Below are positions 22,133 to 31,001 of a stretch of 31,001 bases of DNA, piece after piece. The stretch is from positions 1,457 to 32,457 of the forward strand of contig DF237749.1 of the NCBI GenBank assembly GCA_000708835.1, written 5' to 3'. The stretch comes from Klebsormidium nitens (taxonomy: Eukaryota > Streptophyta > Klebsormidiophyceae > Klebsormidiales > Klebsormidiaceae). The notes below the pieces were generated by a model. That model did not search any database and was not told where the DNA came from. It saw nothing but the letters and a program-made list of their open reading frames with translations. Every line of letters begins with the position of its first letter. Position 1 is the first letter of the stretch. Both the position numbers and the translations under genes were made by a program.

Positions 22133-25100
22133 TCAGCTGAAGCTGGTGGACCAGCCATGCGCGTCGTGCGTGAACGCGGCCAGGTATGTCCGGACTGCCG
22201 CCTGCTGCTCTGCGGACGGTTTGGACGGATAGTACAGCCCCGACTTTATGAGCTTCTTCTGCGTGTCTGACAAGTGCTGCGGGAACAGAATGCTGAACTC
22301 CACCCGCAAGTCCCCGACCGTGGCCTCGCTGTCGATGTCTGGGATCGGCATGCCCTCCTTCTTTATGCGTTTGCAGTGGCCGGGCCTGCAGAACCGAGAA
22401 CGCCGTTCGGAAACGAATGTGGATGGCCGGAAAGAGGTAATCATCAAGACAGGCCGTCATGGTGACGGGGCGCGTTGATAGTTTCTGAAATCTCATCGAT
22501 GGCGCAAACGAGCTTGCACATGCCAGGGCGTGTCTGCGCCTTTCTCTTTGACTTAGATTCTAGAAGTCGCAGAAATAACCTTCTGTTTACAGCACCTCAC
22601 GACCTGAGCCCTTTGATGTAATCTCTAACCCAAAGGGTTAAGCACTCACTTGATAACCTCTGGTACGTGGCATTTGAGCGTCCTTCCGTCCAAGGTTTTC
22701 TGCGAGCATAAACACGTCGGCGCTTCATTCTCAAGCGGAGCTTTTAGGAAGCTGCTGATTCCTTGTCGAATCGAATCTCAGGAGATTTTGAAGCCGTTTC
22801 TCATTACATAACATCCATTGCACGCTCCGAGGTCAAACAAGCGGACTTGAAATGGTACTGTCATCTGTGGCCCTGGACCTCACCTCTAACACTGGTCCAG
22901 AAATAGCAGCAACTCTGTTAACTACTCAGAAGACTGCCCCGACACCAACTTGTTGGCGCAAGCCTGCATGTTCCGCATGGGTAGGACTTTTACTCACCAC
23001 GTCGACGGTCGTGCCGCTGAGCGCTTGCATGAGGGGGATGAGGGCCTTGTAGACCAAGTCGTGACCGTCGCGCCGAAGCGTGGGGTGCTTCGCCTCCGTC
23101 AGGACGTAAACTGCAGTGGCTGCAACGAAATGCACGGGAAAGTTGAGCCGTAGTCTGACATTTTTTGACAAAAGAAGGCCGAGTCCAGGAAGCGCTCTTA
23201 ACAGATCAAAGAGTTTGAGCCCTGGGAGACAAAGGAAGGGAGGCACATCGAGGAACACAGAACGGATTGAACGTTCTCTCAAGGCGCGTAGCAAAGGCTT
23301 TGCTTACTTGGCAGGAATGTTCTCTGCGGAATTTGCAACAGATTGCCACTATATTCGCACCGCTGTCACAGAAATTTCGGAACTTAAAATCTGGCATGCC
23401 CCGTATAAATTCGTTGAGGACGGCAACACTCAGCATCGCCCACTTTGTGGTGCGTACGGCCGCGATCTTCTTGACGATCTGCGTCTACCTAGTCTCCCCT
23501 TTCAGGAAAGGACAGCTGGACTTGTGCTCCTTACCTGGTTCAGCGTCCGGTACTTCGTCGCCTTGCTTGGGGAAGGCGAACTTGGTCCCACTTTTTGTGC
23601 CGGGTTTGACGATAATCGTCAGATTGACGAACCGCTCCTCGACGCTGCCGTCAGCTTTCCTGATCTGCAATTAATACGAAGCCGCTGTGATAACCTCATC
23701 TCGACAGCTCATTTTCATTACGTTCGTTTGAGATTGCGGGAGACGCCTAGGAAGGGTGACAGTAAGCCAATGGACAATAAGGAGAGCGAATGTGAACTTT
23801 CATGATGCACCTCTTTACAATCTTTTGACGCACGAGAACCCAGATCAAGACGCTTCAAACCCTCGAAGCTTTTCGATGCACGACATCACAGGTCTAAGTC
23901 CACCTTTTGGAAGTGCCAAAGCTCACCTCTCTCCTGTGCCGGACCGTCTTCTTGCACCCGGCAAAGATCTCCTCGAGCGTGCACTCGAGCGGCCGCGCCT
24001 GTTCCGCGCTGCTGGGTCGCGGCCCAGCCGCAACCGCCAGCTTGGAAAACTTGTGGCCCAAATCGGTGAGAGCCTGGAACGGATTGCTGGTCCCGAAGAA
24101 GGTGGAGAAGATCTGGTCCGCGCGGGAGTCGGACCAAGAATAGGGCGGGCCTTGCAACTCTGCAAAAGGACGAAAGGTTCGGTAGGATGTCCTCGCTTTC
24201 CTTAATTTCGTTGGCAATGAAAGTCTGTCGGAAGAGGAGCTTTCTGCGAGTGGAGGGGGAATGGACAGCTCCACGAAAGCTCTCGCATGTCGGAGCCCTC
24301 CCAATAGAATTCCAAATCAAAACACGATATCTACATGTGCACAACCCAAAAGAAGATACTGAAAGCTCTGCCGCACACAAAGCCTGCTGTCTGCTTGAAG
24401 CCTTTGGTTCATGTATCCGGAGATTGCACTATTCAAAGTCTTTCAGGACCGTTTACATGCATCAGCGCAGAGTAGGCGGCATTATGTTCTCCTCACCTGC
24501 ATCGCTCTCCGGCACCCCGCTTTTCAGGCCCCTTTCTCCATACTTGTCATAGATGGCTCTTGTCCTTGCTGCAAAGCGCCATACTTCTCATTAGCATTCG
24601 GCAGGTGCAATAAAGTCACAGTCGATCTACTTTGCTGACGCTGAGACTGGCGCTCATATCGTAGACGCATTTCCGTTGGGATCGTCGCAATGAGTACCAA
24701 GCGCTATTTCGCGCACCAGTCTGATATAGTTGGCCACGAAAGAGAGGTTCTATTTAAAACTCGGTCGTAGGTCTCCGCACAGCCTAAGATTTCATCATAA
24801 TTTCTCGTATCTCTGAGGAATGTTGATGCCTATTTGGCCATATCCAGGGTCCTTTATAGATTAAGACTACAAATGGGGATGGGTTAGGAACGCCCTGAAA
24901 TCCCAGCTTATCTTGTAGTTACTCGCAAGGGCAGGCTGGTTGAAAGCAAGCAATAGTCTGGATTGACTCAATCTGCATGCTGGAGGGCAGAGCTGCACGA
25001 TGCACACTCGTCAATGAAGTTTCCGTGATCTTTCAAGTAGGGGGGCACAGTGCTGGGAACGAGCTGAATCCCAAACCATTGCTGAGGACTTCATATGCCT

Positions 25101-25567
25101 CGCATGCTTGCATGTACTTCGAAGCATGCTCCCTGCTCCCCACATTCTTGTCAGGGTGATTGGCAAGAGCAAGCCGCCGAAAGCTGCAAAGGAAGGAAAG
25201 AAACAGGAGATCAACATTCCGATCGGCAGAGACCTGTGCAAGTATGTCAGAGAAAAGCATCACAGCGCCTCTCAGACCTTGGCTCACTTAGCGTGAGTGT
25301 AGTATCTGGCCTTCAGATGGTCACGAGCACTAATCTTTCCATTTGCCTTTTGTAGAGGAGGTCAAAGAAGGCTCAGCCTGCGTCTTTCCGAGGTCTTCAG
25401 CTAGGAGCCTTGAGACATTTCTCTTTGCTATTGGTGCATTCTGAAGCTCAAGAATCGTGGATCTATGATTGGGCCTTTAGCGGTCTGTTTGTGATAGGGA
25501 CTTACGAGTCCTTAATGTCGTCCTTCGAACAGGCTTTGGTCAAGCCCAGGGCCCTGTAGTAATCCAT
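22133..25567 (-). CDS. Class B J-domain co-chaperone (DNAJB13-like)
   Basis: Eight exons, read leftward: 25567-25506, 25183-25077, 24568-24497, 24159-23927, 23664-23535, 23119-22998, 22699-22650, 22385-22133 (TGA). Phases agree throughout (2,1,1,0,1,0,2), giving 342 residues. The start reads MDYYRALGLTKACSKDDIKD. The J domain has HPD at residues 30-32 and EAYEVLSN, followed by RAIYDKYGERGLKSGVP, so Hsp70 ATPase stimulation should be intact. There is no G/F-rich stretch or cysteine-rich zinc centre. The client-binding half contains LEEIFAGCKKTVRHRR, FVNLTIIVKPGTKSGTKFAFPKQGDE, KHPTLRRDGHDLVY, TLDGRTLKCHVPEVIKPGH and EGMPIP, in the order of type II DnaJ proteins. DNAJB13 in other lineages is a radial-spoke protein; whether this copy is axonemal or a general chaperone cannot be told. 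The protein is cytosolic, with no signal peptide. Confidence 0.92.
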
Positions 25568-26980
25568 GAGCTCAAACTCTTTCCTTCTTCTCCCTTAATT
25601 CCAGCTTCAATCCTCTTATGCGTTGCAGCTTTGCTTGGGGTCAGAACGATAGACCAGCTGCTCGCGCAAATGCGCAACAACGTCAGAGCAGGCTAGTGAA
25701 CTCCACTTGCTCCTCAATGCACGTGGCACTATTCCAATTCGCAAGGTTCAGGTCGATCAGCTAAGGTCGAGATCCCAGCACCTGCCTTGCAGCTGCGCAT
25801 CTTCAGCCAGCTGTCAGGGGGCTATCAATGCCATCAGCAGACCTCCTTTCAGTTTTGAATAGAAACCCTTGGGAAGAAGAGCTGTGCGCATCATAGACAT
25901 GATAATAGCCGGGCGTTACTCGTGCAGATCCCTAGCTCATTTTGGAGTGGAGGTGCTGAGACTCATTGTCCGTACGCGTGCCTTGGCCGGCTTCAGAAAC
26001 GCTGACGTTGCTTTGACTCCGAGCTTCCGAGCTTCAAATCCGGTATCAGATCAGCTTCACAGCTTCCGCAAATGTGCAATCCACAGACTACCTACTGTAA
26101 GTACCTAAGCTCCATTCCAATTCGGTAATCTGCAGGCGCCAGCAGCGGCCAATCATAAGTGGCAAAGGCCAGCTAAGCTGGCTGTGGCTTAGCTTAGGAA
26201 GGCCCAGGCCCAGCTAGGGCCGGGCTCACGGTGCATTTCGAAGGCTCACAATCCTGTGACCGAATTCCGCAACTATGTTTCGCGCGAGCATCCTGACTTG
26301 GTAGTTCGTCGCCGAGCCGCCGATGCTTTCATTGTCTGCGAACGGACGGTCAGATGTGCTTCAAAGTCGGCTGTTAAACCCGGCCCGGCCGGGAGCTACC
26401 GCGCGCGGCCGCCCGCTTCACGGTCACTGGTGCAGTTGACGCGATGACCAAATGCCGCGGAATTGGCCTCGGACGTCCTCTACGTCCAGAGGATCCGCCG
26501 ATCGCTGGAACTAGAAACCATACGCGCTCAGACCGTCCGTCTTCGACCCGTCAGACTCTCAGACCGTCATATGTCAGTCTTGTCAGTCTGTCACGTCTAG
26601 AAGTGGGCGTCGAACGCCCAAGTCTAGCACAGAGTGCGCTAGTTGAGTCAGCTCAGTGCTCAGTCTGAGGCGTAGCAGTCACTGCCAGTAGAACTTTCTT
26701 GAATGCAGCACTTCAGTTGCCAGAACACAAAGCGCCGCGGCTCTAATGCAACGCGGGCCACATGACTCGCCGGCGCTACCCCGGCGCTACATATCGTTGC
26801 CAGCCCGGCCCAAGCGCGTTGCCGTTGACATGATATGCCAATTCGCACCCGGATCCTGCGCAGGAGACACCTATGATTGACGGGATCACTTCAACAGCGT
26901 CCTGAACAGGTTAGTGCAAGCGTCTGAGAATCCTGGTCTCAGACTGAGTCCTGGTCACACGATATAAAGGGAATGGCAGG
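25568..26980. other. Intergenic region with short repeats
   Basis: This holds the presumed promoter of the J-protein gene and no recognisable coding exon. There is a near-palindrome at 26168-26182 (gccagctaagctggc) followed by an echo of its ctaagc/gcttag words. Short iterated words (gaccgt, gtcagtct, cagactctcagaccg) lie at about 26525-26600, and a doubled ccggcgctac at about 26769-26790. Frames here are short and composed of these repeats. Confidence 0.5.
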
Positions 26981-26984
26981 CAGG

Positions 26985-27290
26985 GGGTTTCGTGGACCAC
27001 ACATTGACAATTCTTCTTAAGACCAGAGCCTGGAACCATGTACAAGGTGTGGTCCCAGGTAGGCGCCATCAACTATAAACATCTTCACAAAACGGGTGGA
27101 ATGGCCGTCTCAGCTGGGACCACACGTTGACAATTCTTCTTTAGATCAGAGCCTGGAACCATGTACAAGGTGCCAGTGGTCCCATGCGCCATCAACTACA
27201 ACATCTTCCGGATTTTGGGTGGGATGGCCGTCTCAGATGGGACCACACCACGTCGATAATTATTAAAACCAAGCTTCAAAGTCATCTACT
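26985..27290. repeat. ~120-bp tandem repeat block A (about 2.5-3 copies)
   Basis: Copies are anchored by ggaccacac at 26994, 27117 and 27240, giving a period of 123 bp. Each holds ttgacaattcttctt, gagcctggaaccatgtacaagg, ggtccca, gcgccatcaacta, acatcttc and ggatggccgtctcag. In the first copy the gggaccacac-type word and gtgtggtccc (27047-27056) are inverted complements about 45 bases apart, so it could fold. The third copy decays after about 27275. Confidence 0.9.
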
Positions 27291-27445
27291 CCTGGTCTGC
27301 GCGCAGATTGTTCCAAAACTTCTCACAAGTTCGACTGTCCTGCAGAACGTGGGGGCTCCCTCTGGCGGCCCGCGTCTTGATGCCAATCTCCCTTCTGCTG
27401 GTCACTGCCAGTGCACAATCTACGGTGAGTAGTAGCCTCAGCCTT

Positions 27446-27892
27446 CTACCGGGCCATGCTGACGATAATGCGGTTGCTCTCGACGGTGATCGAAACCCTG
27501 TCGCCCCGACCAGCCCCCTTCCACTTGACGGTCCCGGATAGCTCCACGCCCCAAACGGCAAAACAGTGCGAGATGAGGTACTCTAACCAGCTCACGTAGT
27601 TGTAGAACTTCTCCCCCTTGTCCCACATGAGAGCGCGCTTGTTGGGTGAGAGCGTCCACTGGCAGTAGAAGGAGGGAAACTTCTCCGAGAGGTAGTCGAA
27701 CCCCTCGCCGACGTACAGGGGCTTGATTACATCCCGCTCGATTGTGACCGGCTGCTCTTCGACAGCGGGATAAGGTAGCTCCAGGTCGTCCTGGTGGCGA
27801 TGGTCGTGCACTGCTTCCAAGATTGCGCTCTCCTTGGCGGTCAGGGGTCTGGAAAGGGCAAAGCGGCCCATGAACTTGGTGTCGTAGCCCAT
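27446..27892 (-). CDS. Intronless uncharacterised protein resembling a bacterial/phage family
   Basis: This is a single uninterrupted 148-residue frame with ATG at 27890-27892 in a favourable context (aaccATGG), in a window where every other well-defined gene is split. Landmarks are MGYDTKFMGRF at the N-terminus followed by SRPLTA, FYCQW at residues 75-79, EKFYNYVSWLEYL at 94-106, WG at 114-115 and TVKWKG at 121-126, ending in an acidic GDRVSITVESN tail. I recall this pattern (MGY-T-F-G-F, CQW, EKFY-Y--WL-YL, G---W-G) from short uncharacterised proteins of bacteria and phages. No function is known to me, and there is no signal peptide or membrane span. Repeat blocks of the same ~120-bp family lie on both sides, suggesting arrival by insertion or a rearrangement. 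The family match is from memory and unverified. Confidence 0.72.
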   Translation of the reverse strand: MGYDTKFMGRFALSRPLTAKESAILEAVHDHRHQDDLELPYPAVEEQPVTIERDVIKPLYVGEGFDYLSEKFPSFYCQWTLSPNKRALMWDKGEKFYNYVSWLEYLISHCFAVWGVELSGTVKWKGAGRGDRVSITVESNRIIVSMAR

Positions 27893-28114
27893 GGTTATGA
27901 AGCCCTTATGGCGCCGAGACCTTTCCCTAAGTTAGTGTGGATCGAGCGAGGCCTGAAACTTCGTGGTCCTTGGAACCATGCAGGAGGTCGCGAGTCGGAA
28001 GAGGATCGCCTCGAGTAGGAAGAGCTCAACGGCACCCACGGTATCAGGTACTCTTGAAAGCTTGTCAACTGAGGTGAGTTGCAATCATTACCCATAGAGC
28101 CTGTACATGTGCTG

Positions 28115-28325
28115 CAGATGGCCGTCTCAGATGGGACCACACCTTGTCATTAGTATTAAGCACCAAGACCAGGGTTACCTACAAAGTGTGGACCCAGGCG
28201 CCATCAACTACAACATCCTCAGAATTTTGGAAGGGATGGCCGTCTCAGAGGGGACCACACCTTGTCATTGATTCTTTAGAACAGAGTGGAGAGCTTCATG
28301 CAAAGTGTGGTCCCAAGTCTCAACG
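28115..28325. repeat. ~120-bp tandem repeat block B (about 2 copies)
   Basis: These are the same units as at 26985-27290, with ggacc anchors at 28134 and 28252 (period 118). They keep gatggccgtctcag, gggaccacac, ttgtcatt, caaagtgtgg.cccag, gcgccatcaactacaacatc. Block B lies directly upstream of the intronless gene at 27446-27892 and block A directly downstream of it, in the same orientation. Confidence 0.9.
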
Positions 28326-28488
28326 GCGTGCGTCTGCTTCCTTGATGCCATCTTCGAGAGGACGCACGCTTAGAAACTTGCGCCTTTGTGAATGTGCAGA
28401 TCTCCACAAACTCAGGTGAACTCTAGAGAGGGACACTTAGAGACTTATGATCCTTCAGCTGAAGTAGCTTTGGTCCTGTGCAGCGGTC

Positions 28489-30839
28489 ATGGAACATCGG
28501 CGGTCACCTTCTCGAGTAGCCATCGTTGCAAGCGCCGTACCCCACGAGACACGAAGCAACGTGACCGTGCTGCGTCACACGCAGCCTTCTCTGTGCTCCT
28601 CGCTTCACCAGACCGTTCGAGATGGCAAGAGCATTCGAGCTTGGAGCTTGGTTTCCACGGTGGCTGCCCCGGAACTCTCCTTCGAAGATCTGGCCACCGT
28701 CCCAGCCGCCCTGCCGCCTCCCCCTCGAGAGACCGTTCGTGGGAGAAGGAGCGCCGTCGCCCATGACGATGAATTCCGCTTCGACTACGGCTACGCTTTT
28801 TGCCTGCACCGGCAGAATGCCTTCACGAAGTCGGGCTTTCCTGTCATCTGCGACGGGGTGATCTGCCGGGGCAAAACGGAGGTCTACTCTAGGAAGACTC
28901 CGCCATTCATTTGGTCGCGGGACAGGAGCAGAGGAGGGGCTCTCATCTGCCCTGGCAAACCGGGCAGTCGCTCGCATCTCTACTGCTTGAGATGTGCCAA
29001 GACCCAGTATGAAGCGGGCAACACGTTGGTGGATCAATCGGACGGAACGCCCGTAAGCTGGGAAGGGCTCTTCACCAAATGCACGGTCTTTCCAGACGCG
29101 GAAGTCGTTCGACAAAGCAGTACCGATGCGCTGCAAACCGAACGGGAGGTGCCGGAAGGGTCTGAGGCGGGGTTTGACTTTTGGGTGCAACATCGGGGCT
29201 TCCTCTGCTGGCGTTGCTCGGGGCGAGGGCTCCAGGTAGCGAAGCGGACTTCAGGCGCAAAGCGGCCTCTCATTTTGGAGGGAGCCAACTCCAGTGCTGG
29301 GGTGAAGCGGGCATGGGGGACGGTCCTTGCTTCTGCCATAAAGGCACCGGAAAAGCCAAAGGTACGGATAACCACATTACCCTTTACGATTCACGTGGCA
29401 GCCGTGTTGCAACTTCGCCGTTCAATTTGCCCGGCTCTGGCTTCTATGAGCACTGATGTTCTGTAACCAAGCTCTTGAGGTGTACAGAAAGACGAAGTTC
29501 GTTAGGATTGATTGCATGACTGATTCCCCTCCCCCCCCATAATCGTGCAGGTGGATAGACTACTGGAGCGGCTTCAGCAAGGCGTCCTGCTGCCTACGGC
29601 AATCACGACGGGCCTCTTTGTGCTGCCCAGCACGACAAAAGACGGAGATCCTCTAGAGATTGCCATCGATCGCAAGGGGGCCCTCATCAACCTGCCGAGG
29701 CTCGTGGCTATCGACCATACCGGTTCCTTTAGGTGCCAGTGCGGCGCAAAGACGTGCAAAGAGCAGGGACTCTCCTTTCTCGCAGAGGTTCAGGAACCGG
29801 CGAGCTGGTGGGGGCCGCTTCTGGACGGGCCCGGGGCTTATGTGGGGCCGTACCTGAACGAACGGGTCGTTGGGCGGGCTTTCGAGGTGACGGCCGGCGA
29901 AAGGGCTGGAAGGATTCCGTTGTCGGGGGGGCAGCTGGGAGCGAGGCTTCTCGGTGCCGATGCAGCGGCTTGGCGGGGGCCCTGCCTCAGAACGGTCGTC
30001 GCCGTGACGGAAACAGGGCCCGCGATCTGCATTCTCAGGGAGGAATCCGGGGCTTGGGTGTGCGACGCCTGCGGAAGGGATCAAATGTGCGGTCATGTGC
30101 GCGCTGCAGCCCAGTTGATTGGCAACGGCTTGGAGGAGCAGAAGCCAACGATTCTGGAAGCGCATGTTAAACCGGAGGCGTTTGAGGAGCTTCATAGTTG
30201 CCGGAGGGAGCGTGTCTCTCAACGGGTCTCTCAACTCAAGAGTGGCGTGTCAAAGTCTGCAATGACCCCTTCTGTCGGGGACCGGCGGCTTCAGCAGATT
30301 TGCCCTGCACACACCGCGACTCACTCGAGGACTGGGAGTGTCCACCGGCAAACGCTCTCGACTTGGGCCACTCGCACAAACCCGTTGATACGGTGCTGGC
30401 CCACGGTGGGAGACAATTGGTTGACCCCTGCGGTGCATGGGGCGACCTCGGTTTCAAACATCCCAGCGATCAGGGGCTGTTCTGCGCGCCGAGGCCGGTC
30501 TCTCGATTGGCGCCATGCGGGAGGCCGTGGGTCCTCGACAGCCGGCAGGGGACCGTCACGACGGCCGAAGGGAGCCATTCGGTTGTCGTGCACAGACGAG
30601 TGTGCCAGAGCGCCGCAAGAGTGGCCTCGTGCTGCTCGCTGTCATACGACGGCCTCGAGCACGGGATCTTCAACTTCTCAGGAGCGAACCTAATCTCGCA
30701 CAAGCTCCTGCTGGCCAACCACTTTGCCAACGCTCTCGGCGTCACGCACCAGGTTAGCTTTGAGGGGCTCCGGATGGCCTCGGCGTCCATCGACGGTCCC
30801 GGAGCCTCCTTCAGGTTGGACGTGTTAGAATTCGGTTAG
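28489..30839 (+). CDS. Cysteine-cluster (CxC-type) protein of a KDZ-like transposon, frame broken
   Basis: Exon 28489-29361 (ATG at 28489) is joined by a good GT..AG intron with a long C/T tract to an exon beginning at 29551, phase 0. Its frame carries CQCGAKTC, and WVCDACGRDQMCGHVRAA (a SWIM-like C..C..C-H cluster). Homologous-looking coding then continues in another frame from about 30198 (CNDPFCRG, DLPCTH, then VVHRRVC...LSYDGLEHGIFNF and HKLLLANHFANALG) to TAG at 30837-30839. That last block resembles what I recall of the CxC6 module found with Kyakuja-Dileera-Zisupton transposases. The frame change near 30166-30240 could be an indel or a 32-base GT..AG segment (30166-30197), which is short for an intron. 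A donor-like caccag|gttagc near 30751 suggests the gene may continue past the window. No transposase core is in view. It may be a decaying element or a host-adopted gene. Confidence 0.6.
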
Positions 30840-30925
30840 GAATTCGGTCAATCGAATTACTCTATGGTTAGTGAATCGACGGTCACACTGCACTTGAGGG
30901 AACGGCTAAGATCTGATCAGGATAA

Positions 30926-30986
30926 GTTGACTGTGCAAGGAAAGCTGACTGTGCTAGGAAAGCTGACTGTGCAAGGAAAGCTGACT
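30926..30986. repeat. 18-bp tandem repeat, 3.4 copies
   Basis: The unit gctgactgtgcaaggaaa occurs at 30926-30943 (first copy with gttg), 30944-30961 and 30962-30979, with a partial copy to 30986. Differences are single bases. It lies at the right edge, just after the cysteine-cluster gene, in sequence with no coding signal. Confidence 0.95.
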
Positions 30987-31001
30987 AGGCTCAGTCTGTA
31001 A

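Noticed and set aside
23116-23805. 229-residue frame on the + strand
   Set aside because: It is antisense to two J-protein exons whose splicing, phase and homology are clear.
28504-29193. 229-residue frame on the - strand
   Set aside because: It mirrors the GC-rich cysteine-cluster exon on the + strand and has no recognisable motifs.
1-31001. CRISPR arrays, rRNA genes or prokaryotic operons
   Set aside because: The repeats are few, decayed and not spaced as CRISPR; no rRNA core sequence was recognised; and gene structure is eukaryotic throughout.

Overview
The window is eukaryotic nuclear DNA. Its genes have many short exons with GT..AG borders, GC-rich exons set in more AT-rich introns, no operons, and untranslated gaps of 0.6-1.9 kb. 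A plastid-type release factor 2, a plant-like Elongator subunit ELP2 and a CxC/KDZ-transposon-type gene together suggest a streptophyte green alga, and I think of Klebsormidium. That name is an inference, not something the sequence proves.

Layout, left to right. (1) 568-3536, +: plastid peptide chain release factor 2, first exon(s) not seen. (2) 4172-11153, -: nine-exon gene for a 527-residue protein with an N-terminal RING, two TRAF-type zinc fingers, a coiled coil and a long multi-span membrane region. (3) 12416-17490, +: ELP2, a WD40 protein of about 1121 residues in four exons, divergent from gene 2. (4) 19078-21274, -: five phase-consistent exons joining a signal peptide, a six-cysteine SARAF-like lumenal domain, one membrane span and a chymotrypsin-fold protease domain with cysteine at the nucleophile position. 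(5) 22133-25567, -: eight-exon class B J-protein of 342 residues. (6) 27446-27892, -: intronless 148-residue gene resembling an uncharacterised bacterial/phage family, lying between two blocks of a ~120-bp repeat. (7) 28489 to at least 30839, +: cysteine-cluster gene of the kind found with KDZ transposons, with a reading-frame break near 30.17-30.24 kb.

The genes do not form one pathway. They include organelle translation (1), tRNA modification/transcription (3), chaperone work (5), membrane ubiquitin ligation (2) and possibly ER calcium or proteolysis biology (4). The right third is accessory-like, with tandem repeats, a bacterial-like gene and a transposon-type gene.

Two signals stand out. 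One is the SARAF-like/TM/Cys-protease fusion at 19.1-21.3 kb. The other is inside gene 2, where segments straddling exon-intron borders have been duplicated into the neighbouring introns at three places (4.5-5.0, 7.36-7.69 and 8.05-8.56 kb), leaving decayed copies of exon ends with splice sites. All exon models were built by hand from splice motifs, reading phase and remembered family sequences; no transcript or database search was available.
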